DNA of 21,308 nt, taken from Subdoligranulum variabile. GTDB taxonomy: Bacteria > Bacillota > Clostridia > Oscillospirales > Ruminococcaceae. The stretch is from contig QAKI01000015.1 in assembly GCA_003343905.1 (NCBI GenBank), forward strand, positions 1 through 21,308. Direction: 5' to 3'. Positions 1 to 8,800 of this stretch are shown piece by piece. Positions within the stretch are counted from its first letter, which is position 1, and each line of letters begins with the position of its first letter. A program made the position numbers and the translations under genes. The notes beneath the pieces were generated by a model. The model had not been told where the DNA came from. It saw only the letters and a program-made list of their open reading frames with translations, and did no database searches.

Positions 1-2257
1 CTTGGTGACCGCCGGCGCTGGCGTCCGTATAACTCTCGTCGTTCAGGCAGTTGACGGTCATGTTGGCGATGGTGCATTCGCCGCCCGCCTCGATGATCTT
101 GGCGCGGTTCACGGAGTTGTTCTCATACGAGACGATGACGCCGTCGCGGCTCTCGCCGATAAGCGATATGCGGTTCGCCCCCTTGTTGATGATCGCATAC
201 GGGTAACCCATCGCCACATTCTTCGGGGCCTCGTGATCGTAAAGGCCGTTGCGGATAAACACCGTAACCGCGTTGTTCACGACATCGAAGGCGTCCCTTG
301 CGAAGTCGCACGCCTGCGCGACCGAGAAGAAATGCCCCGTCCCGCCCTCGTCCACGGTGAAGGAGTCCGTGTCGAAGTTTTTCAGCGTGGCCCGGCTCTC
401 GGCATCGCACCATGCGTCATAGTTATTGAGCGTGACGATCAAATCCTCGATGGTGACCTTCTGGCCGATATTGGTGGCTGCGGATATGCTGGTGCCCACA
501 TTCAGCCCTCCCGCTACCGACGCCGCCTTGCCGCGGTAGTAGATTTCGTAGGTGCGGTCTGCCTTGAGGACGAACCAGCGGCCCCGCTGGTCGAGATTGT
601 CCGAATAGGTAATGATCCGCAAAGAGCACTCTTTGTCCACGCGCAGCTTCATGCGCACGAAAATAAAGTCCGAAGCTGCGACCGGGATGCGGCTGGTCAG
701 GGAGAAGTTCGACGTCACGCCTGACTGCGTAGGCGTAACGACCATGCTCCGATCCGTGATGTCCGAGCCCGTATTGTTATAATAGCTCTTCGTAAAGTCC
801 TTGAGGATGTAGGCTACGTGGTCTTTGTAGCCTAATTCAGTATTCAATTCTTCCGAAGTCACATATCCGGAATCATTTTCCAGTTCGGACAGTTTCGTGG
901 GAAGCTCCGTGCGGTCGGCCTTGCCCTGGATCATCTCCTGCAATGCCAGTGTCAACTTGTCCCAGGATACGGTGTTGTTGAGCAGGGAGGCGCGGATTTC
1001 GGAGCCTTCGACCGTAACCTGTATCTCGGAACCGATAGAGCCGACATATACTTTCACGAAGTCAGAAACCGGGATGGAGGATATGGAGCCGTCGGCATTT
1101 ACGAACTCGATAGATTGGGTATCCTCGTTGTAATGCAGCCCCATCATCTCGATAGGCAGGTCGATGATGAACTTGGCACCGCCCTTTGTCGTGAAGGTCA
1201 GCTCGTAGGTTTTGTCGTTGAACTCCGGCAGTCCTACGCAGGTGTTGAGCAGCTCCCGGATGTCGGGATGCGCCGTGGGGGAGGTGTTGTGCCGCTCGAT
1301 CTGGCCGCTGACGTCCGGGGTGGGAATTTCTGAGATCGCCTTGTCCGTATAGTTTTTGGCCTCGGTCAGTGTCTGCGCATCCCCGCCGGATATGTTGCTG
1401 TTGAGCTCCTCGGACGTGGCGTCAAACACATCGCTGACATTATTCCATAGTTCTGTTGTCTTGGTGTCCGTGTACGACTTTGCTTCAGCCAGTGCGCCCG
1501 CCGCAGCCTCCGTCAGTTCCTGCTTGGATGCCTTGTCGGACAACTCCTTCCTTATCTCCGTGTCGTCGTAGTTGGAGAGCCCGGCCAGCTTCTCCTTCTC
1601 CTGGTCGGTGTAGTCGTTCGTAGAAAGCCCTTTCCCTTCTTCCTTGTCGACTTTTTCGGCAAGGGCTTTTGTTGTAGCATCCTGCGACATGGCAATATAC
1701 TGGCTGTCGCCAGTACTTTGTGCCAAATTCAGCGAAGCCCGCAGGTTCGGGGTGAGATATGACCCGGTTTCGTTTGTTATCCGCAGGATATAACTGTCGT
1801 CATTGTTCTCCTCGACTTCGATAGAGGGGGAAAACCCTTTGAGCATCTGCAACAGTGCCACAATAATTTCTGCGGGGAGTTCCGTTTCATCGCTTTTCCC
1901 CGGCCATAATTCTATAGTCTCGATACCCGGGATTTCAATATCCATTTTCCCGTCAGGAAATTCGTTATCGGGAATATCCATGTCGAGAATGTAGCCCAAT
2001 GTTCCGCACCCGAGCCTGTGATGATCGAAAAACACTATTGCCGCACCCGGGAGCGTGTCGACGGGCTTGCAATTGATGTAATTTTCTCCATCGAATGACG
2101 CTACGTATTTGTCGACTGTATGTGTCGACGGGGTGCTGAATGTAATACGCCACGGATAATCGGGCAGTTTATCCGAGTTGAAGCGGATAATAAGCCTGAA
2201 ATCACTATGGTAATTTATGTGTGTAACATTCTCCACGTTACAGGTGTTTGGCGTCAT
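1..2257 (-). CDS. Phage tail fibre / receptor-binding protein with beta-helix domain (3' end outside window)
   Basis: The reading frame is open from an ATG at 2257 to the left edge (752 codons) with no stop, so the C-terminus lies outside the window. Residues 1-170 form a beta-rich N-terminal part, probably the baseplate attachment. Residues 201-240 hold a classic fibre stretch (KVDKEEGKGLSTNDYTDQEK, then LAGLSNYDDTEI). Residues 245-310 are Ala/Glu/Lys-rich and probably coiled coil (EAKSYTDTK, EAKNYTDKAI). Residues 321-337 carry the fibre motif HNTSPTAHPDIREL, and 444-475 a second linker (KADRTELPTKLSELENDSGY). From about residue 632 the sequence resembles pectinesterase/pectate-lyase right-handed beta-helices (TVDEGGTGHFFSVAQA, VTVFIRNGLYDHE, RISLIGES). 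The start overlaps the upstream stop as TAATG. Inference: it adsorbs to, and perhaps cleaves, surface polysaccharide. Depolymerase activity is unproven because the catalytic half is not visible. Confidence 0.85.
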   Translation of the reverse strand, partial: MTPNTCNVENVTHINYHSDFRLIIRFNSDKLPDYPWRITFSTPSTHTVDKYVASFDGENYINCKPVDTLPGAAIVFFDHHRLGCGTLGYILDMDIPDNEFPDGKMDIEIPGIETIELWPGKSDETELPAEIIVALLQMLKGFSPSIEVEENNDDSYILRITNETGSYLTPNLRASLNLAQSTGDSQYIAMSQDATTKALAEKVDKEEGKGLSTNDYTDQEKEKLAGLSNYDDTEIRKELSDKASKQELTEAAAGALAEAKSYTDTKTTELWNNVSDVFDATSEELNSNISGGDAQTLTEAKNYTDKAISEIPTPDVSGQIERHNTSPTAHPDIRELLNTCVGLPEFNDKTYELTFTTKGGAKFIIDLPIEMMGLHYNEDTQSIEFVNADGSISSIPVSDFVKVYVGSIGSEIQVTVEGSEIRASLLNNTVSWDKLTLALQEMIQGKADRTELPTKLSELENDSGYVTSEELNTELGYKDHVAYILKDFTKSYYNNTGSDITDRSMVVTPTQSGVTSNFSLTSRIPVAASDFIFVRMKLRVDKECSLRIITYSDNLDQRGRWFVLKADRTYEIYYRGKAASVAGGLNVGTSISAATNIGQKVTIEDLIVTLNNYDAWCDAESRATLKNFDTDSFTVDEGGTGHFFSVAQACDFARDAFDVVNNAVTVFIRNGLYDHEAPKNVAMGYPYAIINKGANRISLIGESRDGVIVSYENNSVNRAKIIEAGGECTIANMTVNCLNDESYTDASAGGHQ

Positions 2258-2640
2258 TATTCTTTGGCGGGAATCATTACCGACGTGGTGGCATAGCTGT
2301 CGTAATCCTTGCCCAAACTCGCAAATTGGTCTCTGTTGTCCAGGTTCTGATGTATCCACCATTCTGCCGCTTCTGCGGTCATGTTCGCATTGGTTATGAC
2401 CTTACCTTTGTAGCGAAATGCTCCTTGTTTGAGGACATATCCGCCATTATCCGTGTTGTCCTGTTTCATCTTGATTAAAATGTGCGTTATCGCGTCTTTG
2501 TACTTGTTCGGGCAGTTTGGGGAAAAACTGCCAGCGAACGATTTCCCGGTTACCATCTCGTAATGGGATTCTATCGTCCGCTTATCCGAAGCGGTGAGAG
2601 AGGCGTTTAACCTCTCCCTGTACCATACTTCGGGATTCAT
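2257..2640 (-). CDS. Small phage protein of unknown function between tail tube candidate and fibre
   Basis: This encodes 127 residues from the ATG at 2640, which overlaps the upstream stop as TGATG; an in-frame GTG one codon earlier is less likely. I do not recognise the family with certainty. Visible features are an N-terminal helical part (NPEVWYRERLNASLTASDKR), a Cys-Pro-Asn-Lys-Tyr stretch in the middle, and an aromatic WWIHQN stretch near residue 95. There is no signal peptide or membrane segment. Its overlaps with both neighbours suggest translational coupling and a role in tail-tip or fibre assembly, for example a chaperone or a small baseplate component. That role is inferred from position only. 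Confidence 0.75.
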   Translation of the reverse strand: MNPEVWYRERLNASLTASDKRTIESHYEMVTGKSFAGSFSPNCPNKYKDAITHILIKMKQDNTDNGGYVLKQGAFRYKGKVITNANMTAEAAEWWIHQNLDNRDQFASLGKDYDSYATTSVMIPAKE

Positions 2641-3230
2641 CACGAGGCGGGCGACAAAAGCGAATCAAGTGCCGCCTTCGTAGTCTCGTAGTCCGTCGAG
2701 AAGAAGAATATTTGCGGGCTTTTGGCGCCTTCTTCGATCATGTCGACAGTCCAGCCTCCCTGCGTGTCGTCACTGTACTTGTCAAGGGTTGCGTTCTGCC
2801 CGACGGCGCCCTGCTCCCAGCCTATGACGGCGAATGCTTGTTCGCCATTCGCACCCTTGTTGTTGTTCTCGTAGATAATGACGTACTTGTTCTGCTTGAG
2901 TGCGGATACATTGAGGGCGTTCGTCGGAGAATCCGCCAGCATGACGATAGGGATGGTCTTGTTAAAGGACATTCCGATTGTGGCGTTCTGATCCTCGTAT
3001 GTGAGGCCGCTGAAAGGTGTGTTTGAGGGAGCCGAAGCAGTGTATGCCTTCTTTCCGGTTCTGAGGACGAGGGTGCTGATTACGTTTCCCGCAATTTTCG
3101 ATGCCTTACGGTCGATGTCCTCTTTTTTGATGATGTAAACGATCTTCTCGACACCCTTGCCGTAATCGTCGTTACAGTCATTCAGGATGTTCGCGCCAAG
3201 GTTCTCAGCGCATGCGTTTTGTTCTGCCAT
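2640..3230 (-). CDS. Structural protein, candidate major tail tube protein
   Basis: This 196-residue protein starts at an ATG preceded by a 120-base leader and its own promoter-like element (3351-3387). It has no signal peptide or membrane segment. After an acidic Cys-containing N-terminus it alternates short beta strands and Gly/Asn-rich turns (KIVYIIKKEDI, NKTIPIVMLAD, KYVIIYENNN, EQAFAVIGWEQGA, SPQIFFFSTD), which suits a beta-sandwich tube protein. Inference: a dedicated promoter suggests a protein needed in many copies, and no other gene here is an obvious major tail protein. Siphoviruses usually encode the tube upstream of the tape measure gene, so its place downstream is unusual. It could instead be an abundant baseplate or decoration protein. 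Confidence 0.6.
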   Translation of the reverse strand: MAEQNACAENLGANILNDCNDDYGKGVEKIVYIIKKEDIDRKASKIAGNVISTLVLRTGKKAYTASAPSNTPFSGLTYEDQNATIGMSFNKTIPIVMLADSPTNALNVSALKQNKYVIIYENNNKGANGEQAFAVIGWEQGAVGQNATLDKYSDDTQGGWTVDMIEEGAKSPQIFFFSTDYETTKAALDSLLSPAS

Positions 3231-3266
3231 TTTTCAGCCTATTTAGTTTTACAAAAAGTCACTAAT

Positions 3267-3349
3267 AGAGCTTTATGGCCGCCGACAGATATGTTGGATG
3301 TACGCGTCATTTCGTTTTGTCGTCTGTTGCTTACCTCACCATAAGCTCT
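3267..3349 (-). other. Long-range stem in the 5' leader of the 196-aa gene
   Basis: On the minus strand AGAGCTTATGG (3349-3339) can pair with CCATAAAGCTCT (3278-3267), leaving one bulged base. Together they enclose about 60 bases. The 5' arm begins close to the expected transcription start of the promoter-like element at 3351-3387. It could stabilise the 5' end of an abundant structural mRNA. Its function is not known. Confidence 0.35.
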
Positions 3350-3350
3350 G

Positions 3351-3387
3351 ATGCAAATATGCCTGTGTGCATTTAGATAACAATGGG
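3351..3387 (-). promoter_or_regulatory. Late promoter-like element, copy 1
   Basis: On the minus strand it reads CCCATTGTTATCTAAAT, nine variable bases, then CATATTTGCAT. It matches the element at 18173-18209 with the same 37-base length. It has an ATTG in the -33 region, 19 bases, then CATATTTG, close to the Bacteroidetes TTTG-N19-TAnnTTTG arrangement. It lies in the only sizeable gap of the tail module, between the tape measure gene and the 196-aa gene, so it probably drives the genes to its left. Confidence 0.6.
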
Positions 3388-3392
3388 GCATA

Positions 3393-5810
3393 CTATTTTT
3401 TTCTACCCAATTTTGCAAGGTTGGCTGCTACCTTCACCCGTCTCTGTCCGTTGTCAATGTCTTTTACGAGGACGATAGGAGACGGGAGGTTGAGCAACAC
3501 CCGTTCCATCATTTGTTCCATGCCCCTCATTCCGTCTCCGCGTTGGGGTAAATTGGATACCTGGATGGCATTGCCACCACTGGAAACATTCATAGCCGAC
3601 AATACGGCACCCCAATCATTCACGGCTTGGGCGGTCATAATGGCCTCGCCATTCGATACCCGGGCAACAATGCTATCAGAGGTACCAGTACCGGGCCCTG
3701 TAATAAGACCTCCGGATGCGTATTTAGGAACTTCCGTAGATTTAGTAGAGGATAATGCACTGGCCATCGCTGCGACAATTGCAGCAACGCTTGCTGCGGT
3801 GGCTATTATATTTGCCGGGAATGGAAGAGCGGCATTCCCTTCCCATGCTTTTGCTATAGCTACAGATTCAGATAACACAACTTGCATGACAGCCATAGCC
3901 TTGGCAAATGCAGCATATTTTTCACTTTCCCCACCAAGTTGTTCGAATACATTGGCAAGGTTTCCTGCTGTTTGTGCGGCGAGGCTTAAACTTTTGTGTG
4001 TCGTTTCTATCTGAATGTTTGCTACATTTTCCTCCGCTTTTTGAAGATCCATACGTGCTTTAATTCGTATTGCCTGTATTTCTGCGTCGGTCTTGCCTGC
4101 AGCCCGATAAACACTTTCCAATTTCTCTATTTGTGCAATTTGCTCTTTGTAGATGTTTACCATCTCCATCGCTGCACCTAAATCATTATCGATCAGACGG
4201 GCTTCGTTGATTCTATTTCTATACTCCAGCTCTTGCTCTTCAAGTTGTTTCCTCAAGTTGTCGGATATTTCACTATCCGTTTTTTGTAATTCCTTATTTA
4301 ATTCGGCCTCCATCTTAGATACCTCCCTGCTCAAGGCAACTCGCCAGTCAGCCAGTAGTTTCGTACGCTTTTTTGCCATTTTACTGTAAAATTCATCAAT
4401 CCATCTTGCAGATTGTTCGATTGATGTTTCTGACGATTCATCCACCCCTTTTTGAGTATTCTGGAAGGTCAGAAGGTTGTCAGTAGCGACTTTAACCAGC
4501 TTGTTGTTTGCTGCATCGAGGTTGTCTATGTATTCTTGGTAACTATTGCTATTGTCACGAACTTCGTTATATAAATCTTCGTTCATTTTCTTTAACTCGG
4601 AATCGACCTCCTTACGCAGCGTGTATGCCGCCTTGGCATAACTTTCGAGCATTTTATCGTCGGCGCCCTCTGCTTTAAGTCTGTTATAATCCGCCATTAC
4701 ACGGGTCAGATTTTGATACGCCTGGATCTGCTCTATGGTATTCTTCTTCTCCAGGTTAGTCACGATTTGGTTTTGCGCGGCTTCTGCTTGCGCTTTTGCC
4801 ATGATATTTCGGACGAGCATTTCGTAGGTTTTACTCAGTTCTCCGGCTAATATCTTCTCCTGAGACATATTCCCGAAGTAGGCAGGATATTGTTTCTGCA
4901 ACTCTTTTACGGCATTTAGCCTGTCTTTGTAGGCCAATGCCGTATTCTGGGTCGCATTGTAGAGTATTTGTAAGTTCACCACCTCTGCCTGAGCAGCATT
5001 TCTACCTTCCAATTGGGCTGCATTTAGTTGCCTTTGCGCATATTCGGTTGCTGTGATAGCCTCTTTGGCTGAGAATAGACTTTTAACCCACGACCCTATC
5101 TCCTTGCCATATGCTGTAAGCAATGTGATGATTAAAACGAGAGCTGTTTGCCACGAGAAGACAGATGATATTACTTGTCTGAATACAGGTATTGTCGCCT
5201 TTCCTTCGGAGCGTAATGCTTTGTTTGCTGCAGTAGCGCGTTTCAGTTCATCAACGAACATCGGCACGTTGTTGGATATGGCCAAGAAAAACTGCTGCAA
5301 AGACACGGTAAGCGACGGCATTTCTCTTGCGAGTTGTTGCACTTGAAAGGTAAGAGGAGAGAATCCTTTAGCAGCACTTGCATAGTTACCGACGTTGTCC
5401 CGGAAGTTAAGTAATGCCGTATTTGCCTCGTTAAGCTCCGTTTGTAGTCCGGCTATCTTTTTGGCGAGATCGGTGCCCTTGGCGGCATTGCGCTCCTCGC
5501 GGCTCATTTTGTTATATGCTGCCGTTAGCTTGGCGATGCTGCCTCTGAGTTGTTCGATGCTTCCTTCTTGCTTAACTTCCTCTTTGATATTGGCCTGCAT
5601 TTCTCGGGTATATGCGGCCATTTCTGTGCGCAAGGCTTTGATAATCTGCGTCTGTTTGGCAATGCCTGTGGCATTCCCCTCTTTTTTGAATTCTTGCAGT
5701 TTGGTTTTTGCATCATCAATAGCATCGGATGCTGCCACCCATCCCTGCACCAGCTCCGAATATTTAAACTGGATGTTAATAATTTTGTCTATCGTATCTT
5801 GCTGTGCCAT
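3393..5810 (-). CDS. Tail tape measure protein
   Basis: This protein of 805 residues sets tail length and is carried inside the tail tube. Residues 1-140 are mostly charged helix or coiled coil (DAIDDAKTKLQEFKKEG, IAGLQTELNEANTALLNF). A hydrophobic segment lies at about 221-237 (TALVLIITLLTAYG). Further helices follow, then an Ala-rich hydrophobic stretch before residue 697. The C-terminal block YASGGLITGPGTGTSDSIVA (697-716), followed by RVSNGEAIMTAQAV, is a recognisable tape-measure signature. No lysozyme or peptidase motif was seen. The gene lies 33 bases downstream of the hub/baseplate ORF and is followed by a promoter-like element. It is visibly more AT-rich than the neighbouring repeat-rich hub gene. 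Confidence 0.9.
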   Translation of the reverse strand: MAQQDTIDKIINIQFKYSELVQGWVAASDAIDDAKTKLQEFKKEGNATGIAKQTQIIKALRTEMAAYTREMQANIKEEVKQEGSIEQLRGSIAKLTAAYNKMSREERNAAKGTDLAKKIAGLQTELNEANTALLNFRDNVGNYASAAKGFSPLTFQVQQLAREMPSLTVSLQQFFLAISNNVPMFVDELKRATAANKALRSEGKATIPVFRQVISSVFSWQTALVLIITLLTAYGKEIGSWVKSLFSAKEAITATEYAQRQLNAAQLEGRNAAQAEVVNLQILYNATQNTALAYKDRLNAVKELQKQYPAYFGNMSQEKILAGELSKTYEMLVRNIMAKAQAEAAQNQIVTNLEKKNTIEQIQAYQNLTRVMADYNRLKAEGADDKMLESYAKAAYTLRKEVDSELKKMNEDLYNEVRDNSNSYQEYIDNLDAANNKLVKVATDNLLTFQNTQKGVDESSETSIEQSARWIDEFYSKMAKKRTKLLADWRVALSREVSKMEAELNKELQKTDSEISDNLRKQLEEQELEYRNRINEARLIDNDLGAAMEMVNIYKEQIAQIEKLESVYRAAGKTDAEIQAIRIKARMDLQKAEENVANIQIETTHKSLSLAAQTAGNLANVFEQLGGESEKYAAFAKAMAVMQVVLSESVAIAKAWEGNAALPFPANIIATAASVAAIVAAMASALSSTKSTEVPKYASGGLITGPGTGTSDSIVARVSNGEAIMTAQAVNDWGAVLSAMNVSSGGNAIQVSNLPQRGDGMRGMEQMMERVLLNLPSPIVLVKDIDNGQRRVKVAANLAKLGRKK

Positions 5811-5843
5811 ATGCCTCTATATGGTTAAATGGTTAATGAAATC

Positions 5844-8800
5844 TTATGGTTCCTGCGAGACCTCGACATAGTAGGCCGTGGTCTCGCTCGCTTCTATGTT
5901 GTGCCACTGCATCGAGATCGTCCCCTTGCGCAAGTCACCCGTCTCGTTCTTCGAGACGGCCAGGGCACGTCCCTCGCCCACCGCCACCGTGCCCGGGATG
6001 TCCCCGGTGATGGTGCACCATTCCGGCGCCGAAAGCAGCTCCAGGTCGACGTTGCCCGTATTGCGGAGCGTCCCCAGGTGTGCCGTATATGTCCACGGGG
6101 ATGGCGGGTTGAGCGTAATGCCCGGCGAGTAGTCGTAATAGAGCACCACGTCCGTGTCGTAGGTGTACGCCTCCTTGCCTGCCGGGACGGCGATCTGCTG
6201 CATATGCATGCGCGAGCCCTCGGCCTGCGCCATAATCAGGAGCGTAAAGCCCTGCGTGGTCGCATTGTCGAAAGTCTCGTGCACGCCGCCCGTGAATTGC
6301 AGGATCTCGTCGCTCCCGTCCGGCTTCACGTACTGAATCACCACGACCGCATCCTCCACCGCCGCGCCCTGCTCGTTCCTGACCGCGAAGTCCAGGTGCA
6401 GGGAGCGCGAGCCCGGGTAGAGCGTGACAGTCTTGCGGATCGTGACGGCCTCCGAGCCGGCTTCCACGGGCACCTCCTCCACGGCGGTATTGTAGTCCGC
6501 GGCGGTGACGGTGATGCGCGACGTAAAGGCCTTCACCGAGCAGTCCGAATAGCCCCCGTAGTCGAGGTGGCTGCTGTTCGTGGTGCGGATCGTATTGGTA
6601 TTGCCCGAGCTTTGCAGGTACGTGCAGGCGATCTCGTCGGCGACGACGGGCGAACCCTTCGCATCCCGCACGAGGATGTCGGCACCCACCGTACGCGACG
6701 AGCGCAGGGGAACGACCCCGGTGTAGGTGTAGTCCGAACTGCCCGAAGGGATAAACCCCTGAATCCAGCCATCGTTGTAGCCGGACTTCGAGGCCGTGAC
6801 CGTGACGCTCGATCCGCTCGTGGGGATGTCGGCGATGGTATCGTCCACCGCCGAGGTATTCGTATATTCGCGCGTCACGGTTTGGCCCGCGGCGTCCTCC
6901 GTGGTGACGGTGACCTTATCGGCCGCGAGGGGGCTGCCGTCCGCGTCCTCGATCGACAGGCGCAGAACAAGGTTGCGACTCGTGACGGCGATTGGTTGTA
7001 GTTCGAAAGTATTCTGATACAGGTAATCCGAGGTTCCGGCGGGGATGGCCGACTCTTTCATTTGGGATCCGTAGCCGGGAGCACCCACTATTGTCTGAAT
7101 CATAAAACTTGAGGTCGAGACATCTGGAATGGTATCCGTAATATTCGACCCAGAGGTTTTATAGGTGGCACTGCTGCCGTCTTTCTTCGTATAGCTGATC
7201 TCGACCGTCTGGGCATCCACGGCCTTTCCCTCCTGATCCGTGATGGTGATGTCGAGTGTAATATTTCGGCTGGTTATCGGTTGTTCAGAAGTTAACATCA
7301 AGGTCTGGTTGATATTGTATTCTGAATTTCCGGCCGGGATGTCCACCTGCTTCTTGCCACTCGTATACCCGGTCTTGGTCGCGGCAAGCCCCAGCGTCAT
7401 ATATTCCGTGGAGGCTTCCAGCGTGACGTAGACAGCGTCCGTATCGGCCCAGCGTTCCAGCTTACTCGCGCCCGACGGAAGGATATACGAGGCCGTAACC
7501 TCGTCGGCCGCAAGCGGCGCGCCCTCGTCGTCCGTCACCGTGAGGCGGAGTTTCAACGGGCGGCGCGCAGCAGGCTCGGGCTCTGCGGCAGCTTGCTGGA
7601 CTGTAATCGTTCTTGTGATACCCGGCGCCTCTTTTACAGACACGACTAATTCCCCCGTGCGCAATTCCGTCGCGGTGTTCTTTTTTACACCAATGGAAAG
7701 GATGCCGGATGCAAAAGCGATGTTTTCAAACATGCCAGACTGGGATGCAACCTGAATCGTACCGTTCGTCTGGTAGGTGAATACTACAACGGTCTTACTG
7801 CTGCCCACAGCCCGACTGATGTCCGAAGCCGAACCGTTGATGGTCAGATAATAGTCCGGGACAACAACTTCTTTTATAGCCTGCAACTGGATCAGCTGGC
7901 ACTCGCATATGCCGTTTTCGCCTGTTTCTACCGAATACAGGCCATATGTCTGCCCGAATTGACCTATGTATATGGGTTTTGTATAATCAAGGTTATGCAG
8001 ATCTATGGCTGTTAACTTGGCCTTTACTGTTATGAGCCGAAGTTTGTCCACGGCTTTCTGGTACCCGCTGTATTTCTTTGCGACGATCCCGTTCTCACCA
8101 CCAAAGCGCATATTTTCTCCGAAATATCCGAACCAGTATAACCCCGTGCTCGTATCGTCAATGATGGCTTGCAGGATTCGCGCCGAGGGTTCGTTGTAGT
8201 CTACTGTTTTCCCGTCGTCGGATGTCGTATACATAGGAATGCGGGCACACAGCGCATTGGCATCCGATGCAAGTGGGGCACTTTCGGACGCTGAGAATGG
8301 AAGCTCCACGAGTTCGCTCTCCTTGTCGATGTTGACATTCTCGATCCGTATTTCCCCGGCGGTGTCCGTGATCACATCGTCGTCATTGTCGTAGTCGAGC
8401 GTGTTTTTCTGTGCCAGGTCATCGAGCGAAAATATGGAAGATTCCGGGCGGCTGACATCATGCCGATCATTAAGGATGACTTTGCGGCTCCAGTCTATTG
8501 TGCCTCCGTTTGTGAGTTTGGCGTAAATGTCGTCTACGCTTATGAGTTTGATTGTATCCGGGGCGTCCTTATCCGGGTATGCGAATAGTCCGGCCATAGA
8601 CATCAAGGCCGAGAGGAAATCTCCCTGCGAAATGTCAGGAAGATTCACCCCGATAGGATATTCGGATGGGAATATCATTTCAATATCGCCCCATAACTTT
8701 ACAGACCAATTCAAAATAATATCATGCGCTCCATCCGATTGCACATTGTAAAAGTCCTTGAGTTGAATAGATATGTTGCTTATGCTATCGGTGTTTATTT

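Noticed and set aside
2..724. 240-aa plus-strand ORF at the left edge
   Set aside because: It is antisense to the fibre gene, whose minus frame is open for 752 codons and has recognisable motifs.
3367..4014. 215-aa plus-strand ORF
   Set aside because: It is antisense to the conserved C-terminal part of the tape measure protein.
5829..7001. 390-aa plus-strand ORF opposite the hub repeat region
   Set aside because: It is Arg/Val/His-rich with low-complexity composition typical of antisense frames in GC-rich coding DNA. The minus strand has clear domain repeats.
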